Shown here: positions 43,662 to 53,919 of the stretch, in pieces
Layout: each line of letters starts with the position of its first letter
Numbering within the stretch: position 1 is the stretch's first letter
Origin: Tritonibacter multivorans
GTDB taxonomy: Bacteria; Pseudomonadota; Alphaproteobacteria; Rhodobacterales; Rhodobacteraceae
Length of the DNA: 64,000 bases
Reading direction: 5' to 3'
Assembly (NCBI RefSeq): GCF_001458415.1
Contig: NZ_CYSD01000043.1
Span: 62,001-126,000 of the forward strand
Program-made: the position numbers and the translations under genes
Notes under the pieces: model-generated
Database searches by the model: none
Seen by the model: the letters and a program-made list of their open reading frames with translations, nothing else
Told to the model about the DNA's origin: nothing

Positions 43662-44522
43662 TCAAGGTGTGGCTTTTAACCAGTCTTTCATACGTCGCCT
43701 GAACCAGGTTCTTTGCCGTTTGGCATATTGACGTGTCGCAATTGCTGCATTCTCGGTTGCGTCGTCAAGGCTGCAGGTCCCGTCTAGGTGGTCCATGAGC
43801 TCGGGCACGCCAATGGCCTTGCACGACGGCAGGGCGGGGTCATAGCGGTCCTGCATCGCCCGCACTTCCTCCAGCGCGCCGAGCTCTAGCATTTTTGAAA
43901 ACCGCAGACGAATGCGGGCTTCGAGCCACGCTTTGTCGTTTTCCATCACAATGGGGGTGCAGTCGGCCTTGGCCAATGTTGGGGGGGGCGTGTCATCCTG
44001 CCAATCCGCCAGCGGACGGCCGGTGGCGCGCAGCACCTCCCAGGCGCGTTGAACACGGGCGCGGTTCAGCGTGTCAATGCGCCCCAAGGTGCGGTCGTCC
44101 AGCCCTTTTCGCAATTGGTCCAGCGTCAGTGTGTCGGCCTCAGCCCGCACCTCGGGCGGGGTTGCGGGAATATCAGCCATGCCTTCTGTGAGGGTCAGAA
44201 AATACAGCCCCGTGCCACCGACAATAATGGGCCGTTCGCCCCCGGTCAGCAGCGGCTTCACCTCGCGCAGCCAATGGCCAGCGGAATAGGCCGCATCATA
44301 GGGCTGGTGGCCATACAAAAGATGCGGCGCCCGGGATTCTTCATCAGGGCTGGGGCGGGCGGTGATGACGCGCCAGCAGTCAAAAACCTGACTGGCATCT
44401 GCGTTCACAATCACGCCGCCCTGTGCTTCGGCAATGGCCAGCGCCAGCGAAGATTTGCCCGATGCGGTGGGTCCGGCAATCAGCACCGGTTTGTCATCGG
44501 GAATTTTTGTAATGTCGAACAA
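43662..44522 (-). CDS. miaA: tRNA dimethylallyltransferase
   Basis: A 286-residue enzyme that adds a dimethylallyl group to N6 of A37 in tRNAs reading U-starting codons, the first step to i6A/ms2i6A. The P-loop GPTASGKS is at 17-24. [20 protein letters not shown] and the later [14 protein letters not shown] are conserved. It is slightly shorter than E. coli MiaA. The gene is divergent from pyrH across 149 bp, where an 18-bp hairpin (CCGCC-TTTT-GGCGG) is visible. Confidence 0.95.
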   Translation of the reverse strand: MFDITKIPDDKPVLIAGPTASGKSSLALAIAEAQGGVIVNADASQVFDCWRVITARPSPDEESRAPHLLYGHQPYDAAYSAGHWLREVKPLLTGGERPIIVGGTGLYFLTLTEGMADIPATPPEVRAEADTLTLDQLRKGLDDRTLGRIDTLNRARVQRAWEVLRATGRPLADWQDDTPPPTLAKADCTPIVMENDKAWLEARIRLRFSKMLELGALEEVRAMQDRYDPALPSCKAIGVPELMDHLDGTCSLDDATENAAIATRQYAKRQRTWFRRRMKDWLKATP

Positions 44523-44671
44523 GGTCTTGCGCCGCCTTTATCCATCCCAAAGCCGCCGAAAAGGACGCCGGGGAAATTTGTTCCCGATTTCCGCCTTTTG
44601 GCGGATTGATCCCGGGAGCATTTTGCTTCATTTTGCGCCGAAATTAACCCCGACATAGACCGGAGCGCAAT

Positions 44672-45421
44672 ATGCCCCAAGATACCGACCTGACGGACGC
44701 CCAACCGGCGACGACCTATAATCGTGTCATGCTGAAAATCTCGGGCGAGGCCCTTATGGGGCCGCAGGGCTTTGGCCTGCACCCGCCGACCGTGCGTCGC
44801 ATCGCCGAAGAGGTGAAATCGGTTCATGATCTCGGTGTCGAGATCTGCATGGTGATCGGGGGCGGCAATATCTTCCGCGGCCTGTCCGGCTCTGCCCAGG
44901 GGATGGAGCGCACCACCGCGGATTACATGGGGATGCTCGCAACCGTCATGAACGCGCTGGCGATGCAGTCCGCGCTGGAAGATCTGGGTGTCTTTACCCG
45001 CGTGATCTCGGCCATTCCGATGGATCAGGTTTGCGAACCCTACATCCGCCGCCGCGCCGTCCGTCACCTTGAGAAAAAGCGGGTCTGTATCTTTGCCGCA
45101 GGCACCGGCAACCCCTATTTCACCACCGACACCGCTGCGACCCTGCGCGCCAATGAGATGAGCTGCGAAGCGATCTTCATGGGCAAGAACGGCGTCGATG
45201 GCATTTACGACAAAGACCCCAAAGAGCACGCAGATGCGGTGCGCTATGACAATGTGACCTATGACGACGTGCTGGCAAAACGCCTGAAGGTCATGGATGC
45301 CTCGGCCATTGCGCTGGCACGGGACAACAAATTGCCACTGATCGTCTTTGCACTGGATGACGAAGGTGGCTTCCGTGGCATTCTGGCAGGCAAGGGCACC
45401 TATACCAAGGTGCAGGACTAA
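44672..45421 (+). CDS. pyrH: UMP kinase
   Basis: A 249-residue amino-acid-kinase-fold enzyme phosphorylating UMP to UDP. Conserved parts are [40 protein letters not shown] and [15 protein letters not shown]. It heads the envelope cluster. Upstream rpsB and tsf, its common partners, are not here, since miaA lies divergent. A terminator follows, so pyrH may be expressed apart from frr. Confidence 0.96.
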   Translation: MPQDTDLTDAQPATTYNRVMLKISGEALMGPQGFGLHPPTVRRIAEEVKSVHDLGVEICMVIGGGNIFRGLSGSAQGMERTTADYMGMLATVMNALAMQSALEDLGVFTRVISAIPMDQVCEPYIRRRAVRHLEKKRVCIFAAGTGNPYFTTDTAATLRANEMSCEAIFMGKNGVDGIYDKDPKEHADAVRYDNVTYDDVLAKRLKVMDASAIALARDNKLPLIVFALDDEGGFRGILAGKGTYTKVQD

Positions 45422-45448
45422 CGCCTTCGCACTGCGAATTTGGCACAG

Positions 45449-45478
45449 AAAGGGCAGCCTTTGGACGGGCTGCCCTTT
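45449..45478 (+). terminator. Terminator after pyrH
   Basis: AAAGGGCAGCC (45449-45459) pairs perfectly with GGCTGCCCTTT (45468-45478). It is followed by GTATTTG, a moderate T-tail, and lies 28 bp after the stop. It could be a partial terminator before frr. Confidence 0.75.
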
Positions 45479-45624
45479 GTATTTGGGGTGATTTTTTCAC
45501 TTCGGCGAATTGTGCGCAATCGCACGCCTCTTTAGTCTGTTTCCCGACAGAGGTCGCTATACAACGCGTGGTCAATGGCTTAAGAGCCTGTCCCAGACCA
45601 CTCCAATCAATGGGAGAGAGCAGA

Positions 45625-46188
45625 ATGTCTGAAGAATTTGAACTCGACACCGATGATCTGAAACGCCGCATGGATGGCGCAATGGCAAACCTGAAGACCG
45701 AATTCGGCAGTCTTCGGACCGGCCGCGCGTCGGGCTCCATGCTGGAGCCGGTGATGGTTGAAGCCTATGGCTCCATGACCCCGATCAACCAGGTTGGCAC
45801 CGTCAACGTGCCCGAGCCCCGCATGGTCACCATCAACGTGTGGGACAAGGGTCTTGTCGGCAAAGTTGAAAAAGCCATCCGCGAAAGCGGCCTGGGCATC
45901 AACCCGCAGCTCAACGGCACCATCATTATGCTGCCGATCCCCGAGCTGAACGAGGAACGCCGCCGCGAGCTGGGCAAAGTGGCCGGCCAATACGCCGAAA
46001 GCGCCCGGGTTTCGATCCGGAATGTGCGCCGCGATGGCATGGATCAGATCAAGAAAGCCAAGAACGACGGCATGTCTGAAGACGACCAAAAACTTTGGGA
46101 AGCTGAGGTGCAGGAAATGACCGATGCGATGATCAAAGCTGTCGATGACGCGCTTGAAGTCAAGCAAGAAGAAATCATGCAGGTCTGA
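45625..46188 (+). CDS. frr: Ribosome recycling factor
   Basis: A 187-residue factor that releases ribosomes from mRNA after termination with EF-G. The family motif [20 protein letters not shown] and the coiled body ending in KQEEIMQV are present. The start at 45625 ([12 protein letters not shown]), after GGGAGAGAG, matches the family length; an in-frame upstream start would add 19 residues. Confidence 0.96.
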   Translation: MSEEFELDTDDLKRRMDGAMANLKTEFGSLRTGRASGSMLEPVMVEAYGSMTPINQVGTVNVPEPRMVTINVWDKGLVGKVEKAIRESGLGINPQLNGTIIMLPIPELNEERRRELGKVAGQYAESARVSIRNVRRDGMDQIKKAKNDGMSEDDQKLWEAEVQEMTDAMIKAVDDALEVKQEEIMQV

Positions 46189-46197
46189 TCTGCAGCG

Positions 46198-46950
46198 ATG
46201 AAAACGGATACCGATATTGGGGACACCCGTCCGGCTGAAGGCGTGGAACGGGGCCCGCGCCATGTGGCGATCATTATGGATGGCAATGGCCGTTGGGCGC
46301 AGGCGCGGGGACGACCGCGTTTGTTTGGTCACCACGCCGGCGCACGCCGCGTGCGTGAAGTTGTGGAATGCTGCCCCAGTCTCGGTATCCGCTACCTCAC
46401 GATCTTTGCGTTCTCCACCGAAAATTGGAAACGCACACAGGTCGAGGTGGCAGGGCTGATGAGCCTGTTCCGCCGCTACATCTCCAAAGAGATGAAAGCC
46501 CTGGCGGCCCAGAACGTGCGCGTCCGGTTTATTGGCGACCGTGTGCGGCTGGATAAAAAGCTGATTGCCCTTATGGATGCGCTGGAACGCGAAACCGAAG
46601 GCAACGAAGGCACGCAGCTGACCATCGCGCTGAACTATGGCGGCCGGGACGAGGTGGCGCGCGCCACCAAACGTCTGGCGCGCGATGTGGCGGATGGCAA
46701 GCTGGACCCGGCCGATGTGGACGAAGAAACGCTGCCCAAATACCTCGACACCTGCGTGCTGCCGGATCCGGATTTGGTGGTGCGCACCAGCGGCGAAGCG
46801 CGGATTTCCAACTTCCTGCTGTGGCAGTCTGCCTATTCGGAATATGAATTCATCGACACGCTTTGGCCGGATTTTACCGCCGAAGAGCTGGCCGCGCTGT
46901 GCCGGAGCTTTGGTGCGCGGGACCGCCGCTTTGGGGCGGTGAAAACATGA
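46198..46950 (+). CDS. uppS: Undecaprenyl diphosphate synthase (isoprenyl transferase)
   Basis: A 250-residue cis-prenyltransferase making the C55 carrier for peptidoglycan and other glycans. The catalytic D28 lies in IIMDGNGRWAQARG. RYLTIFAFSTENWKR and the C-terminal RTSGEARISNFLLWQSAYSE and EFIDTLWPDF are conserved. Its stop overlaps the cdsA start (ATGA). Confidence 0.96.
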   Translation: MKTDTDIGDTRPAEGVERGPRHVAIIMDGNGRWAQARGRPRLFGHHAGARRVREVVECCPSLGIRYLTIFAFSTENWKRTQVEVAGLMSLFRRYISKEMKALAAQNVRVRFIGDRVRLDKKLIALMDALERETEGNEGTQLTIALNYGGRDEVARATKRLARDVADGKLDPADVDEETLPKYLDTCVLPDPDLVVRTSGEARISNFLLWQSAYSEYEFIDTLWPDFTAEELAALCRSFGARDRRFGAVKT

Positions 46951-47729
46951 GCGCGGCGAAAAAGGGCGGCCGCTGGGCCGATCTGGGTCCACGCACCCTG
47001 TCCGCGGCCGTTTTGCTGGCCTTTGGGGGCAGTTCCATCCATCTGGGTGGCGTGGCTTTTGCCAGCTTTGTGTCGATTGCCACCGGGGCGGTGTTCTGGG
47101 AACTCCTGCGCATGTTCCGCAAGGATCAGGACATGGCGCCGCTGACTGCGGGCGGGCTTGCAGCGCTTGCGGTGTTTGTTGCTGCGCTGGTGCCGCTGTG
47201 GCTGGCGCCTGTGGTTCTGGCGGCCCCTCTGGCCTATGGCTATTCGGTTTTGCGGGGCGACCACCGCCTTTTTGCAGCCTATGGGGCCTGGGTGCTGTTG
47301 GGCGGCTTTGGCCTTGTCTGGTTGCGTGATGAATATTGGGCAGGATGGACCTGGTGGGTCATCTTTGCCGTGGTCGCAACAGATGTGGCGGGCTATTTCG
47401 TTGGCAAATACGTCGGCGGTCGCAAATTCTGGCCTGCGGTCAGCCCGAACAAAACCTGGTCGGGCACATCGGGGGGCTGGGCGGCTGCGGCCTTTATGGG
47501 GCTGCTGTTTGTGCTGCTGATCGGCATGCCGCCGGACATCATCTGGATTTCGGTCTTCGTGGCGATGTTCAGCCAGGCCGGAGACATGGCCGAAAGCGCG
47601 CTGAAACGGCGTATGGGCGTGAAGGATTCCAGCCAGTTGATCCCCGGCCACGGCGGTGTGTTTGACCGCTTTGATGGCATTCTTGGGGCAGGGGCTCTGG
47701 CCTTCCTTGTGGCCATCACCTGGGGGTGA
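46947..47729 (+). CDS. cdsA: Phosphatidate cytidylyltransferase
   Basis: A 260-residue polytopic inner-membrane enzyme making CDP-diacylglycerol from CTP and phosphatidic acid. The C-terminal signature SQAGDMAESALKRRMGVKDS followed by HGGVFDRFDGIL holds the catalytic acidic residues. The start at 46947 overlaps uppS by four bases. Confidence 0.95.
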   Translation: MSAAKKGGRWADLGPRTLSAAVLLAFGGSSIHLGGVAFASFVSIATGAVFWELLRMFRKDQDMAPLTAGGLAALAVFVAALVPLWLAPVVLAAPLAYGYSVLRGDHRLFAAYGAWVLLGGFGLVWLRDEYWAGWTWWVIFAVVATDVAGYFVGKYVGGRKFWPAVSPNKTWSGTSGGWAAAAFMGLLFVLLIGMPPDIIWISVFVAMFSQAGDMAESALKRRMGVKDSSQLIPGHGGVFDRFDGILGAGALAFLVAITWG

Positions 47730-47763
47730 ACGCGGATCAGCGTCGCCTCTTAAAGGATTGGAA

Positions 47764-48936
47764 ATGAAAAAGATCTCCATCTTCGGGGCCACTGGCTCCA
47801 TCGGGCAGAACACCATCGATCTGATCCGTCGTGCGCCCGAAGACTATGATATTGTTGCGCTCAGCGGCGGGCGCAATATTGCGCGGCTGGCCGCAGATGC
47901 CCGTGACCTGCGCGCACAAGTGGCCGTGACAGCCTATCCCGAATTGCTGGACGATCTGCGCGCAGCACTTGCAGGCAGCGATGTTGAGGCCGCAGCAGGC
48001 CCGCAGGCGATTGCGGAGGCGGCAAACCGTCCGGCTGATTGGGTGATGTCGGCCATTGTGGGCGCAGCGGGTCTGGTGCCGGGGCTTCAGGCACTGAAGC
48101 AGGGGGCGACGCTGGCGCTCGCCAACAAAGAATCCCTGGTCTGTGCCGGCGATCTTCTGATGACCACAGCGCGGGCGCATAACGCGCGCATCCTGCCGGT
48201 GGACAGCGAACATTCCGCGATCTTTCAGGCCCTCATCGGCGAAGATATATCCGAGGTCGAGCGGATCATTATCACCGCCTCTGGCGGGGCGTTCCGCGAT
48301 TGGCCGCTTGAAGATCTGCGCGACGCCACGGTTGCGCAGGCCTCGTCCCATCCCAATTGGGACATGGGGCAGCGCATTACCATCGACAGTGCGTCGATGT
48401 TCAATAAGGCCCTTGAGGTCATTGAAGCCAAAGAGTTTTTTGGTGTCTCTCCCGACCAAATCGAAGTGTTGGTTCATCCGCAGTCAATTGTGCATGCGCT
48501 GGTCGGCTTTCGCGATGGCGCCTTGATGTCGCATCTTGGCGCGCCTGACATGCGCCACGCCATTGGCTATGCGCTGCATTGGCCCAAGCGGCGCGACCTG
48601 CCGGTCGACCGGCTGGATCTGGCGGCGCTGGGTCAGCTGAGTTTTGTGGCGCCCGATCCTGCCCGCTACCCCGCGCTGGGGCTGGCTTGGGATGTGATGA
48701 ACCGGGGCGGATTGGCTGGCGCGGTGTTCAACGGGGCAAAAGAACGCGCGCTGGATCATTTTATCGCGGGACGCATTGGCTTCCTTGATATGGCGCGCGT
48801 GGTAGAGCAGGCTCTGACCAGCGCAGACAGGCAGGCGGGGCTTCTGGATCAGGACATGACCCTTGAAACCGTGCTGGATGCGGACCATTTGGCCCGTCAG
48901 GAAACAGATCGCATTGTTGCGGCCGGCGTCGTGTGA
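47764..48936 (+). CDS. dxr: 1-deoxy-D-xylulose 5-phosphate reductoisomerase
   Basis: A 390-residue NADPH enzyme, the committed step of the MEP isoprenoid pathway. GATGSIG (8-14) binds NADPH. ALANKESLVCAG and ILPVDSEHSAIFQAL carry the metal site, and AKEFFGVSPDQIEVLVHPQS is conserved. It lies 34 bp after cdsA, with a GGAAATG start region. Confidence 0.96.
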   Translation: MKKISIFGATGSIGQNTIDLIRRAPEDYDIVALSGGRNIARLAADARDLRAQVAVTAYPELLDDLRAALAGSDVEAAAGPQAIAEAANRPADWVMSAIVGAAGLVPGLQALKQGATLALANKESLVCAGDLLMTTARAHNARILPVDSEHSAIFQALIGEDISEVERIIITASGGAFRDWPLEDLRDATVAQASSHPNWDMGQRITIDSASMFNKALEVIEAKEFFGVSPDQIEVLVHPQSIVHALVGFRDGALMSHLGAPDMRHAIGYALHWPKRRDLPVDRLDLAALGQLSFVAPDPARYPALGLAWDVMNRGGLAGAVFNGAKERALDHFIAGRIGFLDMARVVEQALTSADRQAGLLDQDMTLETVLDADHLARQETDRIVAAGVV

Positions 48937-48982
48937 CGCGCCAGTCGAGGCACAAATTGAACAGCTAAACGCAGGTAGACCA

Positions 48983-50332
48983 TTGGACGTAGCAGCTCTT
49001 ATTCCGCAATTCGGCGGTCTCGCCTTTACCATCATCGCCTTTATCGGGGCCATCTCGGTCATCGTCGCGGTGCATGAATACGGCCACTATATCGTCGGCC
49101 GCTGGAGCGGGATTTTCCCCGAGGTCTTCTCACTGGGCTTTGGGCCGGTGTTGTGGAGCCGCATGGACAAGCGGGGCACCCGTTGGCAGATCGCGGCCAT
49201 TCCCATGGGCGGCTTTGTGAAGTTTCTGGGCGATGCCGATGCGGCATCCGGCAAAGATATCGCGGCGATGGAGGCGGCAGAGGAAGATCCGGAGCGCCTG
49301 CGCAAAACCATGCATGGTGCGCCGCTTTGGGCGCGCGCGGCAACCGTTGCGGCAGGACCTGTGTTCAACTTTGTGCTGTCCGCGTTTATCTTTGCAGGTC
49401 TTTTCCTGTGGCAAGGTAAGCCTGTCGACGAAATGATTGTGGGGTCCCTCAAGCCGGTGCCCGGCGTGGAAAATGGCCTTGCGGTTGGCGATGAAATCCT
49501 CAGCGTGGGCGGTGTCGCGTTGCCCGCGCGCGAGGACCGGACCGCCTGGCAGGCGTTTGAAGCAACCCTGCCGGATGAAACCGTCCTGACCTATGTGGTC
49601 GATCGCGATGGGCAACAGCAGGAAGTGCGCGGCCCGCATTTCCGCCCGGCCTATGTGTCCCTGGTGACGCCGCGTGGGGCGGCTGACGATGTGGGCATGG
49701 CGCCGGGGGATTTCATCACCCATGTGGACGGCGCGCCGATTGCATCCTTTGATGCGCTGCGCGAAGCCGTTGTGGCCTCTGAAGGGCGTCCGCTGTTGCT
49801 GGATGTGCTGCGCGATGGGGAACCGCTCGAATTTGCGCTGACCGCGCGCCGCACGGATCTTCCGACCGCCGATGGTGGCTTTGAAACGCGCTGGCTGGTG
49901 GGGCTGCAAGGTGGGCTGATGTTTGACATCGCAACCGAGCCGATGTCGCCGTGGCGCGCGCTGAGCCTTGGCGCCAATAGCGTTTGGGCCACGATCGAAG
50001 GCACGTTCTCGGGCATTTCGCACATGATCACCGGCAAGATCAGCACCTGCAATATTTCCGGCCCCATTGGCATTGCCGAAACCTCGGGTTCGCTCGCGGG
50101 GCAAAGCCTGATGGATTACATCGGTCTGATTGCAGCGCTGTCGACGGCCATTGGCCTGATCAACCTGTTCCCGGTTCCGGTGCTGGATGGGGGCCACCTG
50201 ATGTTCTTTGCCTATGAGGCGGTGACCGGGCGTCAGCCGAACCAGAAAGTCATGCAGGCGCTGATGATGCTGGGCGTAGCTATGGTGCTGTCGCTGATGG
50301 TCTTCTCCATTGGGAACGACCTTTTCTGCTAA
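48983..50332 (+). CDS. rseP: RseP site-2 metalloprotease, TTG start
   Basis: A 449-residue membrane protease that cleaves anti-sigma factors and signal-peptide remnants inside the membrane. HEYGH at 31-35 in the first transmembrane segment and the late NLFPVPVLDGGH form the zinc site. A PDZ domain is recognisable in the middle (VTPRGAADDVGMAPGDFITH). The TTG at 48983, following AGGTAG, gives the expected start just before the first helix. No good ATG is nearer than an overlap with dxr. Confidence 0.93.
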   Translation: MDVAALIPQFGGLAFTIIAFIGAISVIVAVHEYGHYIVGRWSGIFPEVFSLGFGPVLWSRMDKRGTRWQIAAIPMGGFVKFLGDADAASGKDIAAMEAAEEDPERLRKTMHGAPLWARAATVAAGPVFNFVLSAFIFAGLFLWQGKPVDEMIVGSLKPVPGVENGLAVGDEILSVGGVALPAREDRTAWQAFEATLPDETVLTYVVDRDGQQQEVRGPHFRPAYVSLVTPRGAADDVGMAPGDFITHVDGAPIASFDALREAVVASEGRPLLLDVLRDGEPLEFALTARRTDLPTADGGFETRWLVGLQGGLMFDIATEPMSPWRALSLGANSVWATIEGTFSGISHMITGKISTCNISGPIGIAETSGSLAGQSLMDYIGLIAALSTAIGLINLFPVPVLDGGHLMFFAYEAVTGRQPNQKVMQALMMLGVAMVLSLMVFSIGNDLFC

Positions 50333-50471
50333 GGTTGTTAACCAATTTTCAATAAAATGGCGGTGGGCGCGGTGCTGCGCCCATTTCCTGCCACAAAGTT
50401 TTTCTATTGCTCGCTTCGGTGAAGAATGACGCGCGCCCTGCGCAAAGGGCGTTAGCACCGAGGGGAAAACA

Positions 50472-50612
50472 ATGGATATCTTGCGGCAATCCTATCAGGG
50501 CGCATCGGTTCTGTTCTGGCTGAACCTGGATCGGTTCCTGACAGTTCTGACCACGGCCAGCGCGCTTCTGGCGGGCGGGGCGCTGGCGTTGATGATGTTC
50601 TCTTTTGCCTGA
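50472..50612 (+). CDS. 46-residue small membrane protein between rseP and bamA
   Basis: A short frame MDILRQSYQGASVLFWLNLD continuing to ...LMMFSFA and TGA. It has a good GAGGGG ribosome site 8 nt before the ATG, a polar N-terminus and one strong C-terminal transmembrane helix (about 21-46). It lies between rseP (140 bp away) and bamA (176 bp away) in the envelope cluster. I do not recognise a family. The ribosome site and placement support it, but it could be a chance frame. Confidence 0.65.
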   Translation: MDILRQSYQGASVLFWLNLDRFLTVLTTASALLAGGALALMMFSFA

Positions 50613-50788
50613 ATTGGGCGGCCTTTGAGACGGCAATCCAGCCGCGAAATAGGGCCCGGCTGATCGGCTGATCCTCCTGATGAAACCTTCGCTTCCCGCG
50701 TTGTTTCGCAGCGGTGTCGCTTGCTTTTGACAAGCGACTGTAAACCCGCTACGCAGTTCCCAAGTGTAAAAAAATTTGGGAACGACGG

Positions 50789-53173
50789 ATGGTCCGGGGG
50801 AAACAGGGCACGCCTTCCAAAGCAGGGCAACGCTTTTCTATTAAATCTTACTCCACAATTTTGAACCGCACTGCGTCAGCGCTGGCTATGGTGGTGGCTT
50901 TGGGCCTCGCACCGCTGTCAGTGGAGGCGCAGTCCTATCGGTTCACGGATGTGAAAGTTGAAGGCAACCAGCGCATCCAGAGCTCTACGATTGTGGCTTA
51001 CACAGGGCTGGAACGCGGGCAGGCCATCGATGGCGGCGAACTGAACGACGCCTACCGCGCGGTGTTTGACAGCGGCCTGTTCGAAACTGTCGAACTGGTG
51101 CCACAGGGCAATACGCTGGTGATCAAGGTCGTCGAGTTTCCCACCATCAGCCGCATCAATTTTGAGGGCAACCGCCGCTTGAAAGATGATGCGTTGGCCG
51201 AGGTCATCCAATCTGCACCGCGCCGCGTCTTTAGTGCCGCGCAAGCGGAGCAGGACGCCGCCAATATCGCTGAGGTCTATCGCGCGCAGGGGCGTTTGGC
51301 GTCTACCGTGACACCGCGCATTATCCGTCGCAGCGACAACCGCGTGGATCTGGTGTTCGAGATTGCCGAAGGGGACACCATCGAGGTCGAACGGATCTCT
51401 TTTGTCGGCAACAAAGCATATTCGGATCGCCGCCTGCGCCGGGTGCTCGAGACCAAGCAGGCCAATATCCTGCGCACCTTCATCAACAAAGACACGCTGA
51501 TCGACGACCGTCTGCAGTTCGACCGTCAGGTGCTGCGCGATTTCTACCTGTCGCGCGGCTATGTGGACTTCCGCATCAATGGCGTGAATGCCGAGGTGAC
51601 ACAGGAACGCGATGCTGTGTTCCTGGTGATGGATGTGACCGAGGGCCAGAAGTTTGAGTTTGGCGACATTTCGGTGTCCAGCGAAATCGCCGATGCCGAT
51701 CCGGATGAGTTCCAAGCCGAGTTGCGCCTGAAACCGGGCATTGTCTACTCTCCGCTGGCGATCGAGAACGCGATCACGACGCTGGAACAGCTTGCTGTGC
51801 GCAAGGGCATCGACTTCCTGCGGGTGGAGCCGCGGGTGACGCGCGATGACCGCAACCTGCGTCTGAATGTGGACTTCGCCCTGGTGCGCGGACCGCGCAT
51901 TTTTGTGGAACGCATCGACATTGAAGGCAACACCACCACTCTGGACCGTGTTGTGCGGCAGCAGTTCAACATTGTTGAAGGCGATCCGTTGAACCCGCGC
52001 GAGATCCGCAACAGCGCCGAACGCATTCGCGCGCTTGGCTTTTTCTCAAATGCCAATGTGGATACCCGCGAGGGCAGCACGCCCAATCAGGTGGTTGTCG
52101 ATGTCGACGTGGAAGAACAACCCACCGGCTCCCTGTCGCTGGGCGGTTCCTACTCTGTCAACAGTGGTATTGGTGTTGCGATCGGTATCAGCGAGGCGAA
52201 CTTCCTTGGTCGGGGTCAACGCGTGGGGTTGAATATTTCGACCGCGCAGGACAGCGAAGAATACAATGTTTCCTTTACCGAACCCAAACTCCTGGGGCGG
52301 GATCTACAGTTCAGCCTGTCTGGTGGTCTGGCAGAGACCAACTCGAACTTTGCTGAATATGACACCAGCACCTTGTTCTTCCGCCCGTCGCTGACCTTTG
52401 ACACAAGCGACGTGACTCGCCTCCAGCTGCGTTATGGCTGGTCGCAGGAAGAAATGCAGGATCGTGGCACCACCTCTACCGGTGGGTCGCGGGTGGGCTC
52501 TGTTATCAGCAGTGAAATCGCCCAAGGCGCGCTCAACAAAAGCGAAATTGGCCTCACCTATACCTACGACAGCCGTCGCACAGGTCTGAATCCTGTCGCG
52601 GGCTTCCTGATGGAAGCTGATTTCGACTACGCGGGTCTGGGGGGCGACACCGAATACCTGCGTGCGAAGTCGAAGATTGTGGCGCAGCGCCTTGTCTTCA
52701 ATGAAGAAATTACACTTCGTGCGACCTTTGAAACCGGTGCGTTGCACTGGCTTGGCAATGAACCCAGCCGGACCATCGACCGGTTCCTGCTGTCGCCGTC
52801 CGTTTTCCGCGGTTTTGAGCCGGGCGGTATTGGTCCGCGCGATCAGGGCGGCGGGTTTGACGACGCCCTGGGCGGTAACATCTATGCGGTGGCGCGTTTC
52901 GACGCGGAATTCCCGCTCGGTCTGCCGGAAGAGGTCGGCCTTCGCGGTGGTCTGTTCTATGACGTCGGCAATTTGTGGAACCTTGCAGATTCCAACGCCG
53001 GCGCATCCGCCAATGTGGTGGGGCGCGACGGGTCGTTCCGCCATGTGATCGGTTTCTCGCTGTTGTGGACCACGGGCATTGGCCCGCTGCGGTTCAACTT
53101 CTCGCGGGCGCTGGTCAAAGAAGACTTCGACCAGGAACAACCGTTTGACCTGACTCTGCAAGCGCGGTTCTGA
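50789..53173 (+). CDS. bamA: Outer-membrane assembly factor BamA
   Basis: A 794-residue Omp85 protein that inserts beta-barrel proteins. A signal peptide ends at SVEAQ (about 43-48). Five POTRA repeats span about 49-440, followed by the 16-strand barrel. The protein ends in ...LTLQARF with the C-terminal Phe typical of outer-membrane proteins. The start at 50789 was kept because a signal sequence follows. ompH follows by 5 bp. Confidence 0.95.
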   Translation: MVRGKQGTPSKAGQRFSIKSYSTILNRTASALAMVVALGLAPLSVEAQSYRFTDVKVEGNQRIQSSTIVAYTGLERGQAIDGGELNDAYRAVFDSGLFETVELVPQGNTLVIKVVEFPTISRINFEGNRRLKDDALAEVIQSAPRRVFSAAQAEQDAANIAEVYRAQGRLASTVTPRIIRRSDNRVDLVFEIAEGDTIEVERISFVGNKAYSDRRLRRVLETKQANILRTFINKDTLIDDRLQFDRQVLRDFYLSRGYVDFRINGVNAEVTQERDAVFLVMDVTEGQKFEFGDISVSSEIADADPDEFQAELRLKPGIVYSPLAIENAITTLEQLAVRKGIDFLRVEPRVTRDDRNLRLNVDFALVRGPRIFVERIDIEGNTTTLDRVVRQQFNIVEGDPLNPREIRNSAERIRALGFFSNANVDTREGSTPNQVVVDVDVEEQPTGSLSLGGSYSVNSGIGVAIGISEANFLGRGQRVGLNISTAQDSEEYNVSFTEPKLLGRDLQFSLSGGLAETNSNFAEYDTSTLFFRPSLTFDTSDVTRLQLRYGWSQEEMQDRGTTSTGGSRVGSVISSEIAQGALNKSEIGLTYTYDSRRTGLNPVAGFLMEADFDYAGLGGDTEYLRAKSKIVAQRLVFNEEITLRATFETGALHWLGNEPSRTIDRFLLSPSVFRGFEPGGIGPRDQGGGFDDALGGNIYAVARFDAEFPLGLPEEVGLRGGLFYDVGNLWNLADSNAGASANVVGRDGSFRHVIGFSLLWTTGIGPLRFNFSRALVKEDFDQEQPFDLTLQARF

Positions 53174-53178
53174 TCGCG

Positions 53179-53832
53179 GTGCAGACGTCCTTTCGAACGG
53201 CTTTTGCGCTGGCCTGCGCGCTGTGTGCTTCGGCACCTGGCGCGCAGGAGCGCGGCACTGGCTTTGGCGCAGCTGTCCAATTGGCGCAATCCATTGGCAG
53301 CGAGGGGCTCAGCAATGGGCTTGGTCTGCCAAACAGCCTCGTTCTAACGCTTGAACCCGAGCGGTTCTTTGCGGAAAGCGATTTTGGCCGCCGGGTGGCG
53401 GAAGATCTTCAGGCCCGCAGCGCGGTGCTCACTGCGGAAAACCGCCGGATCGAGGCAGAGCTGCGCGCAGAAGAAAAAGATCTGGCGGATCGGCGGGCCT
53501 TTACGGAACCGCAGGCCTTTCGGGCGTTGGCGCAGGCCTTTGACGAAAAAGTTCAGAATACGCGCACGACGCAGAATCAAAAATTTCGTGAAATCAGTGG
53601 ATTAGAAGATAAAGCGCGGGTTGAGTTTCGCGAAATTTCGCGCCCCGTTCTGGAACAGATCATGCGCGAAGTGGGGGCGGCTGTGATCCTTGAACGCGGC
53701 TCGGTTCTGCTCAGCGCCAGCTCGATCGATGTCACAGACCTTGCGATCGCGCGCATCAATGCAATGTTTGGCGAAGGCAGTCGACAATCCCCGCAATCCG
53801 GCAGCGGTCTGGAGCAGAACGCGGGCGAATAA
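53179..53832 (+). CDS. OmpH/Skp-type periplasmic chaperone, GTG start
   Basis: A 217-residue exported protein starting at a GTG 5 bp after bamA, with signal peptide FALACALCASAPGAQ. The middle (about 65-155) is a long alpha-helical hairpin rich in Glu, Arg and Ala (AENRRIEAELRAEEKDLADR), the Skp/OmpH fold. It carries unfolded outer-membrane proteins to BamA. Skp proteins are often shorter (about 160); the C-terminal tail here (SGSGLEQNAGE) is extra. Confidence 0.88.
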   Translation: MQTSFRTAFALACALCASAPGAQERGTGFGAAVQLAQSIGSEGLSNGLGLPNSLVLTLEPERFFAESDFGRRVAEDLQARSAVLTAENRRIEAELRAEEKDLADRRAFTEPQAFRALAQAFDEKVQNTRTTQNQKFREISGLEDKARVEFREISRPVLEQIMREVGAAVILERGSVLLSASSIDVTDLAIARINAMFGEGSRQSPQSGSGLEQNAGE

Positions 53833-53919
53833 TCGCCATGGGCAGGATGCAGCCGCAACTTGCCCCGGCGACACGGCCTTGCTAGGAGTGGGAAAAACTC
53901 TTGCAAGACGGATACACCA

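Noticed and set aside
45607-46992. 461-codon minus-strand frame across frr and uppS
   Set aside because: Antisense to two strongly conserved genes; His/Phe-rich shadow translation.
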